Below, one piece after another: positions 55,105 through 64,000 of a stretch of 64,000 nt of DNA (positions are counted from its first letter, which is position 1; each line of letters begins with the position of its first letter). The notes under the pieces are model-generated. The model searched no databases and was not told the DNA's origin. It was given only the letters and a program-made list of their open reading frames with translations. Source of the DNA: Streptomyces atroolivaceus (GTDB taxonomy: Bacteria; Actinomycetota; Actinomycetes; Streptomycetales; Streptomycetaceae); assembly GCF_000717025.1 (NCBI RefSeq), contig NZ_JNXG01000008.1:1-64000 (forward strand). Direction: 5' to 3'. A program made the position numbers and the translations under genes.

Positions 55105-56795
55105 ACACGGCCGCTCCCGCGCTGGAGATCTCCGGACTCACCAAGTCCTTCGGCACGACGCGGGCCCTGGAGGAGGTGGACCTCGTCGTCGAGTCCGGCA
55201 CCGTCCACTGCGTACTCGGCGAGAACGGTGCGGGCAAGTCGACCCTCTGCCACGTCGTGGGCGGCTCGGTGGCGCCGGACGCGGGCGGTCTGCGCCTCTA
55301 CGGCTCGCCCTACGCCCCCCGTCGGCCCGCCGACGCGCTCGCCGCCGGCATCGCCATGGTCCACCAGCACTTCAGCCTCGTACCGACCCTGACCGTGGGC
55401 GAGAACATGCGCCTGCTGCGGCTGCGGGACCTGCCGCGGCGGGTGGCACGGGTGCGCGAGGAGTACGGACTCGAACTGGACCTCGACGCGCGGGTGAGTG
55501 AGCTGCCCGTCGGCGTGCGCCAGCGGACCGAGATCGTCAAGGCACTGCTGCGGGAGCCCCGGCTCCTCGTGCTGGACGAGCCCACGGGCGTCCTCGGACC
55601 GGCCGGGACGGACGCCCTGCTGGCGACCTGCCGGCGGATCGCGGAGTCGGGGCACGCTGTGGTCCTGGTGACGCACAAGCTCGGAGAAGTGGCACGGGCC
55701 GGGGATGCGGCGACCGTGCTGCGCGGCGGCCGGGTGTCCGGTGGCGGGCCACTGGCCGAGCTGCCGCCGGAGCGGCTGGTACCGCTGATGATCGGCCGGC
55801 CCGCCGGCTCGCTGGACGCGGGGCTCGCCGGGACGATCGGGCTGGCCGCCGACGGGGACTCCCCGGAGGCAGGGGCGTCCGGCTCCGGGAAGACCCGTGC
55901 AGGCGGTCCGGAGCCGGCGGGCCGCGCCTTGGCCGTCGGAACCGCGGAGCCCGGCGGGCGGGCGGAGCCCGGCGGCAAGGCCGCTGCCCGGGTGACGCAG
56001 GCGCTGCGGCTGCGCGACGTCAGTGTGCGGCGCGCAGACGGGACCTCCGCCCTGGACGAGGTCTCCCTGGACGTCGGGTACGGGGAGATCGTGGGGATCG
56101 CCGGGGTCGAGGGCAACGGTCAGAGCGAGCTGATGGCGCTGCTCGGCGGCTCGCTCGCGCCCGTCGCGGGACGCGTGGAGCTGGACGGACGGGACCTCAC
56201 CCGGGCGGCACCGCGCGAGCGGAGCCGGGCCGGACTCGGCGTGGTGCCGGAGGACCGGCTCCACGAAGGGTGCGTGCCACAACTGCGGGTCGCCGACAAC
56301 CTGTTCCTCGGCCGGCTCGACCGGTTCCGTCGTCACGGGGTGCTCCTGGACCGGCGCGCCATGGACCGTGCCGCGGACTCGGTGCTCACCGGGCACGGCA
56401 TCCGGGCGGACGGCCCGGGGGCCCTGATGTCCTCGCTGTCCGGCGGCAACCAGCAGAAGGTCGTGCTGGCCCGGGAGCTGGCGCTCGACCCGTTGATCTG
56501 CCTGGCCGCGGCCCAGCCCACCCGAGGGCTGGACATCGGAGCGGTGGGCGCCGTGCACTCCCGCATCCGTGACGCGGCCGCCGCCGGGACCGGTGTGCTG
56601 GTGGTCTCCAGCGAGCTGTCCGAACTCCTCGTCCTGTGCGACCGGATCACCGTGGCCTACCGGGGGAAGCTGCTGGGCCCCGTCGACCCGGCGGAGCCGG
56701 ACGCCCGGGAACGGATCGGAGCCCTCATGCTCGGCGCCCGCGCTTCGCGGCCCGGGCCGGAGAACACGGGCCACACCCCCGAAGCCCTGCGCTGA
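55101..56795 (+). CDS. double-domain ABC transporter ATPase (nucleoside/BMP type)
   Basis: 564 residues, two fused ABC domains as in RbsA/NupA-type transporters. Domain 1 has Walker A GENGAGKST and Walker B LLVLDEPTG; domain 2 has the degenerate Walker A GVEGNGQSE typical of this class and signature LSGGNQQKV followed by AAQPTRGLDIGA. A Gly/Ser/Pro-rich linker (~245-300) joins them. ATG 55101 overlaps the binding-protein stop. Confidence 0.92.
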   Translation: MNTAAPALEISGLTKSFGTTRALEEVDLVVESGTVHCVLGENGAGKSTLCHVVGGSVAPDAGGLRLYGSPYAPRRPADALAAGIAMVHQHFSLVPTLTVGENMRLLRLRDLPRRVARVREEYGLELDLDARVSELPVGVRQRTEIVKALLREPRLLVLDEPTGVLGPAGTDALLATCRRIAESGHAVVLVTHKLGEVARAGDAATVLRGGRVSGGGPLAELPPERLVPLMIGRPAGSLDAGLAGTIGLAADGDSPEAGASGSGKTRAGGPEPAGRALAVGTAEPGGRAEPGGKAAARVTQALRLRDVSVRRADGTSALDEVSLDVGYGEIVGIAGVEGNGQSELMALLGGSLAPVAGRVELDGRDLTRAAPRERSRAGLGVVPEDRLHEGCVPQLRVADNLFLGRLDRFRRHGVLLDRRAMDRAADSVLTGHGIRADGPGALMSSLSGGNQQKVVLARELALDPLICLAAAQPTRGLDIGAVGAVHSRIRDAAAAGTGVLVVSSELSELLVLCDRITVAYRGKLLGPVDPAEPDARERIGALMLGARASRPGPENTGHTPEALR

Positions 56796-56876
56796 ACCGC
56801 GCCTCGCAGCACCCGCGTCCCGGCCGTCGCCAGCCCTCGGCCCGGACGCGTGCACCCCAGACCTCAAGGAGCCGCC

Positions 56877-57989
56877 ATGTCGCCCCCACCTCTCACCCTG
56901 TCCGCGCCCGCACCGGCCCTCCGCACGGCGCATACCCGCATCGCCCCCGTCCTGAGGCACCCCGTCACCGTCGGCGTCCTGGCGGTCGTCCTCGCGGGCG
57001 CGGTCGGGCTCGGTCTCGTGAAGGGAGCCGGAACCGGACCCGCGGTCGCCTGGGACGCCCTCGTCGAGGGCATGTTCGGATCGTCGTACGCCGTCGGGAG
57101 TTCCCTGAACTCGGCCGCCGTACTGGCCCTCATCGCCACCGGGTTCACCGTCGCCCACCGTGCGGGGCTGGTGAACGTGGGCGGCGAGGGGCAGCTGTGT
57201 GCGGGAGGCCTCGCGGCGGCGGCCGTGGGAACGACACTGCCCGCAGGGGTTCCTGCCGCGCTCGGTGTGCCGCTGGTCCTCGTCGCGGGATGCGTGGCGG
57301 GCGGCGCCTGGGCGGGCATCGCCGGCCGGCTGCGGGCCAGGAGGGGCACCAGCGAGGTCATCACCACGCTGCTGCTCAACTTCGTCGGCGTGGGGCTCGT
57401 CTCGGTGGCCGTCCACGAAGAGGCCCTGCTGCGCCAGCCCGTGACCTCGTCCGAGACGCTGCCGCAGTCCGCGCCCCTGCCCGAGGGCGCCCGGCTGCCG
57501 CTGATCGGCGGCGTCGAGTCGCCCGCGACCGCGATCGTCGTGATCGCCGTCGTCGCCGCCGTGGTCACCGGTGTGGTGCTGCGCCACACGGCTGTCGGAC
57601 TGCGGCTGCGGTCGGTCGGTCACTCCCCCGCCGCCTCGGCCCGGCTCGGACTTCCCGTGGTACGCCTGGAAACGGGCAGCCTGGCCTTCGCCGGCGCGGC
57701 GGCGGGGCTGGCGGGCGCGGCCCTCGTCGCCATCGCGCCGTACGTGCTGGCCGAGCACTTCTCCTCCGGATACGGCTTCTCCGGGCTGGTCGTGGGCCTG
57801 CTCGCCCGCGGTTCGCTCACCGCGGTGGCGGCGGTGTCCCTCCTCTTCGGCTTCCTCACCAACGGCGGCATCAACCTCCAGCTCGCGGCCGGGGTGCCCG
57901 CCTCCTCCGTACAGATCGTGCAGAGCCTGCTCGTCCTGTTCGTCGCCGCGGCCATGTTCACAACCACACGCAACGGGAGGGCCTCATGA
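56877..57989 (+). CDS. BMP-type ABC transporter permease 1
   Basis: 370 residues with ~9 hydrophobic spans. FTVAHRAGLVNVGGEGQL is the conserved segment of BPD_transp_2 permeases of the nucleoside class, and RGTSEVITTLLLNFVGVGL follows. GGAG precedes ATG 56877. It should pair with permease 2 to form the channel. Confidence 0.9.
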   Translation: MSPPPLTLSAPAPALRTAHTRIAPVLRHPVTVGVLAVVLAGAVGLGLVKGAGTGPAVAWDALVEGMFGSSYAVGSSLNSAAVLALIATGFTVAHRAGLVNVGGEGQLCAGGLAAAAVGTTLPAGVPAALGVPLVLVAGCVAGGAWAGIAGRLRARRGTSEVITTLLLNFVGVGLVSVAVHEEALLRQPVTSSETLPQSAPLPEGARLPLIGGVESPATAIVVIAVVAAVVTGVVLRHTAVGLRLRSVGHSPAASARLGLPVVRLETGSLAFAGAAAGLAGAALVAIAPYVLAEHFSSGYGFSGLVVGLLARGSLTAVAAVSLLFGFLTNGGINLQLAAGVPASSVQIVQSLLVLFVAAAMFTTTRNGRAS

Positions 57990-58909
57990 GTGCGGTCGTG
58001 GAGGAACTCGTCTCCGGTGGGGTCCGCCTGGCCGTGCCGCTCCTGCTGGCCTCCTCGGGAGAGCTGCTGAGCGAACGCGCCGGTGTCCTCAACCTCTCCG
58101 TCGAGGGCATGATGCTTACCGGCGCCTTCGCCGGCGCGACAGGCGCCCTGGCCTCGGGAAACGCGGGTGTGGGCGTGCTGGCCGCGCTCGCCGCGGGGCT
58201 GCTCTTCGCCGCCCTCCAGGCGCTGCTCAGCGTCGTCCTGCGCGCCGACCAGATCGTCACCGGCATCACGGCGAACGTCCTCGCCCTCGGTGCGACGACG
58301 TACGGCTCCCGCGTCTTCTTCGGCGACGGGGCGGCCGACTCCGTGCCGGGATTCGACCCGATCCCCGTGCCCGGCCTGCACAGCGTCCCCGTGCTGGGAC
58401 CAGCCCTCTTCGAGCAGACCGCCCTGGGCTACGCCGCCTTCGCCGTCGCCGCCGTCCTGGCCCTGGGATTCAGCAGGCGCACGTCGTGGGGCCTGGCGGT
58501 CGACGCCATCGGGGAGGACGCGACCACCGCCGACCGCTGCGGTCTTCCGGTGCGTGCCGTCCGGTTCGCCGCCGTGCTGCTGACCGGGGCCGTCTCCGGC
58601 CTGGCGGGCGCGCAGCTGGCCCTGTCGGAGGTGCACGCCTTCAGCGACAACATCACCGGCGGCATCGGATACCTGGCGGTCGTCGCGGTGATCGCGGGCC
58701 GCTGGCGCGCCTGGCCCACGCTCGTGGCCTGCCTCTTCTTCGGCGTCGCGCAGTCGCTGCAGTTCGCAGCGCCCGCTCTGGGACTGCACCTGTCCGCGCC
58801 TCTCCTGACCACGCTGCCCTACGTCATCGCGCTGCTGGCGGTGAGCGGGCTGGTCGGCCGCAGCCGGGCGCCTTCCGGACTCACCGTCCCCTTCCTGCGC
58901 GGCGCCTGA
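57986..58909 (+). CDS. BMP-type ABC transporter permease 2
   Basis: 307 residues with ~8-9 spans. SERAGVLNLSVEGMMLTGAFAG is the matching conserved loop, and LRADQIVTGITANVLALG follows. ATG 57986 overlaps the stop of permease 1 (ATGA), ensuring equal synthesis. Gln/Leu-rich end GLTVPFLRGA is normal for the family. Confidence 0.9.
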   Translation: MSAVVEELVSGGVRLAVPLLLASSGELLSERAGVLNLSVEGMMLTGAFAGATGALASGNAGVGVLAALAAGLLFAALQALLSVVLRADQIVTGITANVLALGATTYGSRVFFGDGAADSVPGFDPIPVPGLHSVPVLGPALFEQTALGYAAFAVAAVLALGFSRRTSWGLAVDAIGEDATTADRCGLPVRAVRFAAVLLTGAVSGLAGAQLALSEVHAFSDNITGGIGYLAVVAVIAGRWRAWPTLVACLFFGVAQSLQFAAPALGLHLSAPLLTTLPYVIALLAVSGLVGRSRAPSGLTVPFLRGA

Positions 58910-58952
58910 CCACCCGTCGGCACCCGCTCCCGTACCCCTGAGGACACACGAC

Positions 58953-59948
58953 ATGACGCTGATCCTGACCCGCTCCGACATCACCGCACTGCTCGCGGAC
59001 GTACGGGAGGACATCGAGAGAGCGGTGGAGGGCTGCCACCTGGACCTGGCACTGGGCAGGGCCGTCCTGCCGCCCCCGCCGGCCATGCCTCTCCCGGGGT
59101 CGGACGGGACCTTCCTCGCGATGGCGTCGGCCTCCGCCCCGGCCGGCCTCGCCGCCGTGAAACTCCTGGCTGACCTCCCCGCCAACCGCGAACGGGGCCT
59201 GCCCGTGCAGCGCTCGGCCGTCCTGGCCGTGTCCGCGGACACCGGTGCGTGCGAGGCGCTGCTCGACGGGGCCGAGGTCACCCGGGCGAGGACCGCCGCC
59301 GCCACCGCCGTCGCCACCCGGGCCCTCGCCCGGAAGGACGCGCGCGTACTGGGTCTCGTCGGCACCGGCCCGCTGGCCCGTGCCCATGCCCGCGCGCTGC
59401 TGCCGGGCCGCGCGTACGACCGGATCGTGCTGTGGGGGCGCCACCCCGGCAGGAGCGTCGAGCTGGCCGCCTGGATCCGGACGGAGCTGGGCGTGGAGGC
59501 CGGCGTGCTCGCCGGGCCGCAGGCCGTCGCGGAGGCCTCGGACGTCCTGTGCACGCTGACCCCGTCCCGGGAACCGCTGATCCGGGGCGCCTGGCTGTCC
59601 CCCGGCCAGCACATCAACGCCGTGGGCGCCCCGCCGCGCCCCGACCACCGGGAGATCGACACGGAGGGCGTCGTCCGCTGCCGGATCGTCGTGGACGCCT
59701 GGACGACGGCCCGCGCGAAGTCCGGCGAGGTGCTGATCCCGCTCGCCGAGGGTGCGCTCGGCGAGGACGACTTCCGCTGCGAACTCGGTGACGTACTCGC
59801 GGGCACCCGGCCCGGCCGGACGGCGGACACCGACCTCACGCTCTTCGACTCGGTGGGCGTCGGCCTCCAGGACCTGGCCGTGGCCCGGCTGCTGATCGAC
59901 GCGGCCGTCGCGCGGGGAGCGGGCACCCGGATCGAACTGAGCGGCTGA
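58953..59948 (+). CDS. ornithine cyclodeaminase / mu-crystallin family protein
   Basis: 331 residues. The Rossmann motif LGLVGTGPLARAHARALL and NAVGAPPRPDHREIDTEGV are typical. Enzymes of this family deaminate ornithine to proline or reduce imines; the reaction here is unknown. GAGGA precedes the ATG; the gene is 43 bp after permease 2 and probably co-transcribed, which suggests the transported compound is an amino acid derivative or imine-forming substrate. Confidence 0.85.
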   Translation: MTLILTRSDITALLADVREDIERAVEGCHLDLALGRAVLPPPPAMPLPGSDGTFLAMASASAPAGLAAVKLLADLPANRERGLPVQRSAVLAVSADTGACEALLDGAEVTRARTAAATAVATRALARKDARVLGLVGTGPLARAHARALLPGRAYDRIVLWGRHPGRSVELAAWIRTELGVEAGVLAGPQAVAEASDVLCTLTPSREPLIRGAWLSPGQHINAVGAPPRPDHREIDTEGVVRCRIVVDAWTTARAKSGEVLIPLAEGALGEDDFRCELGDVLAGTRPGRTADTDLTLFDSVGVGLQDLAVARLLIDAAVARGAGTRIELSG

Positions 59949-60044
59949 CGCCGCGCGGGGGCGCGTCCGGGCCGCGATCCGGGATCGGAGTGACGGTCGG
60001 CCCGGCCGTCGGAAACGCTGTGGTCCGTCCCCGCGACGATTCAG

Positions 60045-60050
60045 TAGCGT
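60045..60050 (+). promoter_or_regulatory. -10 box of the leaderless YbaK-like gene
   Basis: TAGCGT followed by 7 nt and then ATG 60058. Confidence 0.5.
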
Positions 60051-60057
60051 GCCGGGT

Positions 60058-60566
60058 ATGAGCACTTCCGACGCCACCCCCGCCACGACCTCGTCCGACG
60101 CCCATCCCCGGTTCGCCGAAGCACTGCGTGTGCTGGGCCTGGACGTCGAGGTACGCCGCTTCCCCGACGCCACGCGCACCGCGGTCGAGGCCGCCGCGGC
60201 GATCGGCTGCGAGCTCAGCCAGATCGTCAAGTCCCTGATCTTCCAGGCGGACGGCGTACCCGTCCTGGTCCTGATGGACGGCGCCTCGCGGGTCGACATG
60301 GAGCTCGTGCGGAGCGAACTGGGCGCCGGGAAGGTCGAGCGGGCGCGGGCGGACCTGGTCCGGGAGACCACCGGATCGCGATCGGCGGGGTGCCGCCCTT
60401 CGGCCACCGTACGAAGACCCGGGTGCTGGCCGACCGGGGGCTCCTCGGCCACACCGTGGTCTGGGCGGCGGCGGGCACCCCGCACACGGTCTTCCCGCTC
60501 GACCCGCAGAGCCTGGTCGCGTACGCCGGCGGAACCGTGACGGACGTACGCGAGCGGACGGTGTGA
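60058..60566 (+). pseudogene. YbaK/ProX-like aminoacyl-tRNA deacylase, frameshifted
   Basis: The first ~105 codons give a YbaK/ProX start (FAEALRVLGLDVEVRRFPD, ELSQIVKSLIFQ with the catalytic Lys, VLVLMDGASRVD). After VRETTG at ~60373 one base appears deleted: the expected continuation AIGGVPPFGHRTKTRVLADRG is in the neighbouring frame, which then runs cleanly to TGA 60564-60566. That stop overlaps the GTG of the next gene (GTGA), showing the original frame ended there. Intact, it would deacylate mischarged tRNA. Either a recent real mutation or a sequencing error. Confidence 0.8.
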
Positions 60567-61414
60567 CCCCGCTGGTGGTGGCGGCTGTCCTGGCCGCCGC
60601 GATCACGCACGCGGGCTGGAACGCCATCGCCCACGCCATACGTGACCAACTGCTGTCCTTCACCCTGATCTCCGGCGGCGGGGCGCTGGTCGGGGTCGCG
60701 CTGGCCTGCTTCGCGCCGCTTCCGGCGGCCGGTGCCTGGCCGTATCTGCTCGTCTCCGCGGGCCTTCACGTGGCGTACATGCTGCTGCTGATGCGGTCGT
60801 TCAGCCTGGGCGACTTCGGCCAGACGTATCCGATCGCCCGGGGCACGGCCCCGCTCGTCGTGACGGTGCTGGCCGCCGTCTTCGTCGGGGAGCGCCCGGA
60901 CGGCTGGGCGACGGCGGGTGTCGCGGTGGCGTCGGCGGGGCTCGTCGGGCTGGCCCTGTGGGGCATCCGCGGCTCCGGCGGGCGCCCTCACCGGCCGGCG
61001 ATCCTGGCGGCCCTCGCGACGGGCCTCGCCATCGCCGGATACACCACGGTCGACGGGGTCGGGGTACGCGCCTCGGGGACACCGGCCGGCTACATCGCCT
61101 GGCTGATGACCGTGCAGGGCATAACCATCCCCGCGTACGCCTACTGGCGCAGGCGGGGCGGACTGGCAGCCCGGCTGCGGCCGTTCGTGGCGCGCGGACT
61201 CCTGGGCGCGGCCCTCTCGGTCGGCGCCTACGGTCTCGTCCTGTGGGCGCAGACGAAGGCCCCGCTCGCCCCGGTCGCCGCCCTCCGCGAGTCCTCGATC
61301 ATCGTGGGTGCCGCGATAGGGACGCTGTTCTTCAAGGAACGGTTCGGGGGGCCGAGGATCGCCGCGGCCGGGCTGATGGTGCTCGGCATCGGGCTGATGC
61401 TGCACGCCAGTTGA
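60563..61414 (+). CDS. EamA/DMT-family transporter
   Basis: 283 residues with ten predicted spans in two repeats of five, as in EamA permeases. QTYPIARGTAPLVVTVLAAVFVGERPDGW (read in part as PIARGTAPL and VGERP) and ESSIIVGAAIGTLFFKERFGG mark the ends of the repeats. It probably exports a small metabolite. GTG 60563 overlaps the stop of the broken YbaK gene. Confidence 0.85.
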   Translation: MTPLVVAAVLAAAITHAGWNAIAHAIRDQLLSFTLISGGGALVGVALACFAPLPAAGAWPYLLVSAGLHVAYMLLLMRSFSLGDFGQTYPIARGTAPLVVTVLAAVFVGERPDGWATAGVAVASAGLVGLALWGIRGSGGRPHRPAILAALATGLAIAGYTTVDGVGVRASGTPAGYIAWLMTVQGITIPAYAYWRRRGGLAARLRPFVARGLLGAALSVGAYGLVLWAQTKAPLAPVAALRESSIIVGAAIGTLFFKERFGGPRIAAAGLMVLGIGLMLHAS

Positions 61415-61424
61415 ACGGCAGGCA

Positions 61425-62030
61425 TCAGAACTTGCCGGACTGCGTTCCGGTGCGGTGCCCCAGCCTGGCGCGGAACTCCGTGAGGAAGCGGACGCCGAGC
61501 GGCGGCCACCCCCAGAAGTCGAAGGCGAGTGCACCGAGGTCGAATTCGGGTCCGAAGTCCCACTCCGTGACGGGTACGGGAACACCGCAGGCGGGGCACG
61601 GTACTTCGCCCCGCCCCGTCGCCTTCCACGCCTCGATGCCCTCCCGGAACGGCTGCCAGACCTCCTCGTCCGCCTCGAACGACTCCGGATAGTCGATGAC
61701 GACGGTGCGGGCCGCGCACCGAGGGCAGGTCACCGAATCCGCCTCGTCCTCGCCCTGGCCGCCGACGTGGTGGGCGCGACCGACGAGTACGGCCACCGGG
61801 CCGGGCAGCCACGAGGGGTCCGAGGCATCGGCCACCGCCCTCGCCCAGTCGGGCCCGGGCACGTATCCGTGGTCGGTGGACGGGCTGTACACGCCGTCCC
61901 CGCTCGTCGCGCGCGTGATGATCCCCTCGGCGGCCAGCCAGTCGACCACCCGCCCGGCGAGCGGCCCGGCTTCCTCGGCCGTCGCTTCCAGATCGACCAC
62001 GCGCTCGAAGAAGTCACCCACCGGTGCCAC
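61425..62030 (-). CDS. zinc-ribbon-containing hypothetical protein
   Basis: 201 residues. Two CxxC pairs, CPRCAART and CPACGVPVPV, suggest a rubredoxin-type zinc site; the N-terminal half reads FFERVVDLEATAEEAGPL and GIITRATSGDGVY. Family not recognised beyond similar proteins common in Streptomyces. GTG 62030 (or 62021) is the start, overlapping the end of the SDR gene by ~16 bp. Third gene of a leftward operon. Confidence 0.72.
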   Translation of the reverse strand: MAPVGDFFERVVDLEATAEEAGPLAGRVVDWLAAEGIITRATSGDGVYSPSTDHGYVPGPDWARAVADASDPSWLPGPVAVLVGRAHHVGGQGEDEADSVTCPRCAARTVVIDYPESFEADEEVWQPFREGIEAWKATGRGEVPCPACGVPVPVTEWDFGPEFDLGALAFDFWGWPPLGVRFLTEFRARLGHRTGTQSGKF

Positions 62031-62829
62031 CCGTGCGCTCGTCCCGGCCACCCGACATCGCCGCGCGGAAGCCCCTGTTGACGGCGAGGAGGCCGCCGTC
62101 CACCCGCAGGGTGATGCCGGTGATCCAGGCCGCGTCCCGGGAGGCGAGGAAGGCGACGGCGGACGCGATGTCGTCCGGTTCGCCGACCCGCCCGAGCGGG
62201 TAGAGCGCGGCGGCCCGCTCCAGTTCGGCGTCGCGGCCCGCCCAGGCGTCCGTGCGGATCGTGCCGGGTGCGACGAGGTTGACGCGTACGCCACGTGGTC
62301 CCGCGTGGCCGGCGAGCGTGCGGGTCAGGCTGGCCAGGCCCGCCTTCGCGGCGCTGTAGGCGTGGCCGCCGAAGTCCTGTTCGCCGTTGACCGAGCCGAT
62401 GTTGACGACGGCGCCCCGGCCGGAGGCCACCAGGTGCGGCAGTGCGGCGCGGGAGCAGCGGTAGGGGCCGGTCAGCGTGATGTCGAGGGTGCGGGCCCAG
62501 GGTTCGTCCGCCTCGTCCTCGAAGAGCGCGGCGTCGTCGTGGTTGGCGTAGGCGTTGTTGACCAGGATGTCGAGCCGCCCGAAGGCGGTGACCGCGTGGG
62601 CCACCGCCGCGTCGACCGCCGCCGCGTCGCCCACGTCGCAGGCCAGGGCTTCGGCGGTGCCGCCCGCTTCGCGGATCCCGGCCGCCGTGCGCCCGGCGCG
62701 GCCGGCGTCCAGGTCGGTGACCAGGACGGCCGCACCCTCGGAGGCGAGCCGGCGGGCCGTGGCCGCCCCGATGCCCTGTCCCGCGCCGGTGAGGAGCGCG
62801 GCGTACCCGTGGAAGCGAGGAGGAGTCAT
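62014..62829 (-). CDS. short-chain dehydrogenase/reductase
   Basis: 271 residues. The cofactor motif TGAGQGIG, NNAYANHDD, VVNIGSVNG (catalytic Ser) and YSAAK (Tyr-x-x-x-Lys) show a classical SDR; Asp at the end of strand 2 (VTDLDAGR) suggests NAD(H). Substrate unknown. ATG 62829 overlaps the stop of the beta-lactamase-fold gene (ATGA). Confidence 0.9.
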   Translation of the reverse strand: MTPPRFHGYAALLTGAGQGIGAATARRLASEGAAVLVTDLDAGRAGRTAAGIREAGGTAEALACDVGDAAAVDAAVAHAVTAFGRLDILVNNAYANHDDAALFEDEADEPWARTLDITLTGPYRCSRAALPHLVASGRGAVVNIGSVNGEQDFGGHAYSAAKAGLASLTRTLAGHAGPRGVRVNLVAPGTIRTDAWAGRDAELERAAALYPLGRVGEPDDIASAVAFLASRDAAWITGITLRVDGGLLAVNRGFRAAMSGGRDERTGGTGG

Positions 62830-63986
62830 AGCGCCGACCGTACTGCTCTGACCAGGGCCTGGGCACGGGGGTCGGCGGTAACTCCCTTCTGCAGGCCGTT
62901 CGTCACGTAACCGAGCGCGATGCCCGATTCGGGGTCGGCGAAGCCCAGCGAACCACCGCGGCCGGGGTGCCCGAACGACCCGGGGCCGAGCAGCGGCGCC
63001 GCCGGGCCGTGGAGCATGTAGCCGAGGCCGAAACGGGTACTGACGACCAGTACGCGGTCCGGGCCCGTGGATTCCTCGGTGCGGGCCAGGGTGAGGGTGG
63101 CGGGGGCGAAGAGGCGCTGTCCGTCGACCGCGCCGATCATCGCGGCGTAGCAGCGGGCGAGCCCGCGTGCGGTGGCGACGCCGTTGGAAGCGGGGAGTTC
63201 CGCGGCACGGTAGGCCCGGTCGTTCTCGTCGGGGAAGGGGTCGATCGCCCCGAAGGCGAGGCGGGTGAGCGAGGCCGGGTCGCTGTAGGCCTCGACGACG
63301 GAGCGTTTGGGACGGGTGCGGAGAGCGCCGCCGCCCTCCACCGCCGGGGCCTCGACGGGGCCGATGCGTCCGATCCGGTGCGCCTCGTCGGCCGGGAGGC
63401 CGAACCAGAAGTCCAGTCCGAGCGGGCGCGCGATCTCCTCGGCGACCCAGCGTCCGATGGTCCGCCCGGTGACCCTGCGCACCAGCTCGCCGATGAGCCA
63501 GCTGTAGGTCTGGGCGTGGTACCCGTGATCGGTGCCGGGCTCCCACTGGGGCCGCTGGGCGGCCACGGCCCGCGGCCCCGACACCTGGTCCGCGGCCTCC
63601 CCGGGCGTCAGCGTCGCGTCGAGGGCGGCCAGCCCCGCGCGGTGGGCGAGGAGGTGGCGCACGAGGACGCGCTCCTTGCCGTTCGCCTTGAACTCCGGCC
63701 AGTACGTGCCGACGGGGGCGTCGAGGTCCACCTGTCCGCGCTGGTGCAGCAGCAGCGGTACGGCGGCGGCGACGCCCTTCCCGGCGGAGCGGACGATCTG
63801 CACGGTGTCCACGGCCCAGGGTTCGGTGCCGTCGACATCTCTCGTCCCGGCCCACAGGTCCACGACCTTGCGGCCGTGGTGGTAGAGGGCCACGGCCGCT
63901 CCCCGTTCCCCGCGCTGTTCGAAGTTACGGACGAAAGCGTCCCGTACCGCCTCGAATCCCGGCGCCACCGTGCCCCGTACGTCCAC
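62826..63986 (-). CDS. beta-lactamase-fold serine hydrolase (class C / esterase EstB type)
   Basis: 386 residues, no signal peptide. The nucleophile motif is Ser67-Ala-Gly-Lys70, HLLAHRAGL follows, and HAQTYSWLIGELVRR supplies the Tyr; FGHPGRGGSLGFADP is the third box. Such cytoplasmic members are usually esterases rather than beta-lactamases. GTG 63986, with GGGAG upstream, is close to the window edge. It heads an operon with the SDR and the zinc-ribbon gene. Confidence 0.88.
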   Translation of the reverse strand: MDVRGTVAPGFEAVRDAFVRNFEQRGERGAAVALYHHGRKVVDLWAGTRDVDGTEPWAVDTVQIVRSAGKGVAAAVPLLLHQRGQVDLDAPVGTYWPEFKANGKERVLVRHLLAHRAGLAALDATLTPGEAADQVSGPRAVAAQRPQWEPGTDHGYHAQTYSWLIGELVRRVTGRTIGRWVAEEIARPLGLDFWFGLPADEAHRIGRIGPVEAPAVEGGGALRTRPKRSVVEAYSDPASLTRLAFGAIDPFPDENDRAYRAAELPASNGVATARGLARCYAAMIGAVDGQRLFAPATLTLARTEESTGPDRVLVVSTRFGLGYMLHGPAAPLLGPGSFGHPGRGGSLGFADPESGIALGYVTNGLQKGVTADPRAQALVRAVRSAL

Positions 63987-64000
63987 GCCTACTCCCGCGC

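Overview
The window is a piece of high-GC actinobacterial chromosome, almost certainly from a Streptomyces. The reasons are the very GC-rich third codon positions, frequent GTG starts, ATGA/GTGA stop-start overlaps, several leaderless genes with TANNNT boxes 6-7 nt before the start, a tRNA gene without encoded CCA, and a core order known from Streptomyces: glmU-prs-rplY-pth, ppc, desaturase/TetR, galTEK, ABC-F, ispE-rsmA, tatD, rsmI, a GT39 mannosyltransferase and a penicillin-binding protein. No phage, IS element, CRISPR array or replication origin is visible.

Layout. 0-4.5 kb: the end of a DUF485 gene with an acetate-type Na+/solute symporter, then an RsbQ-RsbP-STAS operon that looks like a self-contained energy/redox stress partner-switch input. 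4.5-10.5 kb: a coiled-coil protein and a divergent set of polymorphic-toxin-type genes: an 855-aa protein joining an Imm35-like domain, a collagen-like linker, a deaminase-like domain and SUKH-4; an HNH nuclease-SUKH-1 fusion; a YwqJ-type deaminase; and a SUKH-3 protein. This is the most unusual block. 10.5-13 kb: an orphan histidine kinase, a double-HTH protein with a LAGLIDADG-like stretch, and tRNA-Gln(TTG). 13-24 kb: housekeeping genes (glmU, prs, rplY, pth, ppc), a fatty-acid desaturase with its TetR regulator and a clear operator, a Uma2 nuclease, and a divergent methyltransferase/MarR pair sharing a palindromic control region.

24-32 kb: the galactose locus. galT-galE-galK (Leloir pathway) is transcribed leftward, and a sodium/sugar symporter with a small membrane partner is transcribed rightward from the same intergenic region. 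Two related LuxR-type regulators flank it, one with a degenerate receiver. 32-40 kb: four tandem paralogues of a proline-rich, single-span, PQQ-type beta-propeller protein, three preceded by a shared promoter-like box. 40-48.5 kb: ABC-F ATPase, lipoprotein, YefM-YoeB toxin-antitoxin pair, acyltransferase-3, ispE, rsmA, a broken Rpf-like gene, tatD and a zinc-ribbon protein.

48.5-64 kb: rsmI and a divergent protein mannosyltransferase, a transpeptidase PBP behind a 26-bp palindrome, a GntR regulator divergent from a BMP-type ABC transporter operon that ends in an ornithine-cyclodeaminase-like gene, a frameshifted YbaK/ProX gene coupled to an EamA exporter, and a leftward operon of a beta-lactamase-fold protein, an SDR and a zinc-ribbon protein that runs off the right edge.

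All assignments come from reading motifs by eye. No alignment, profile search or folding program was run, and sites such as promoters are predictions.
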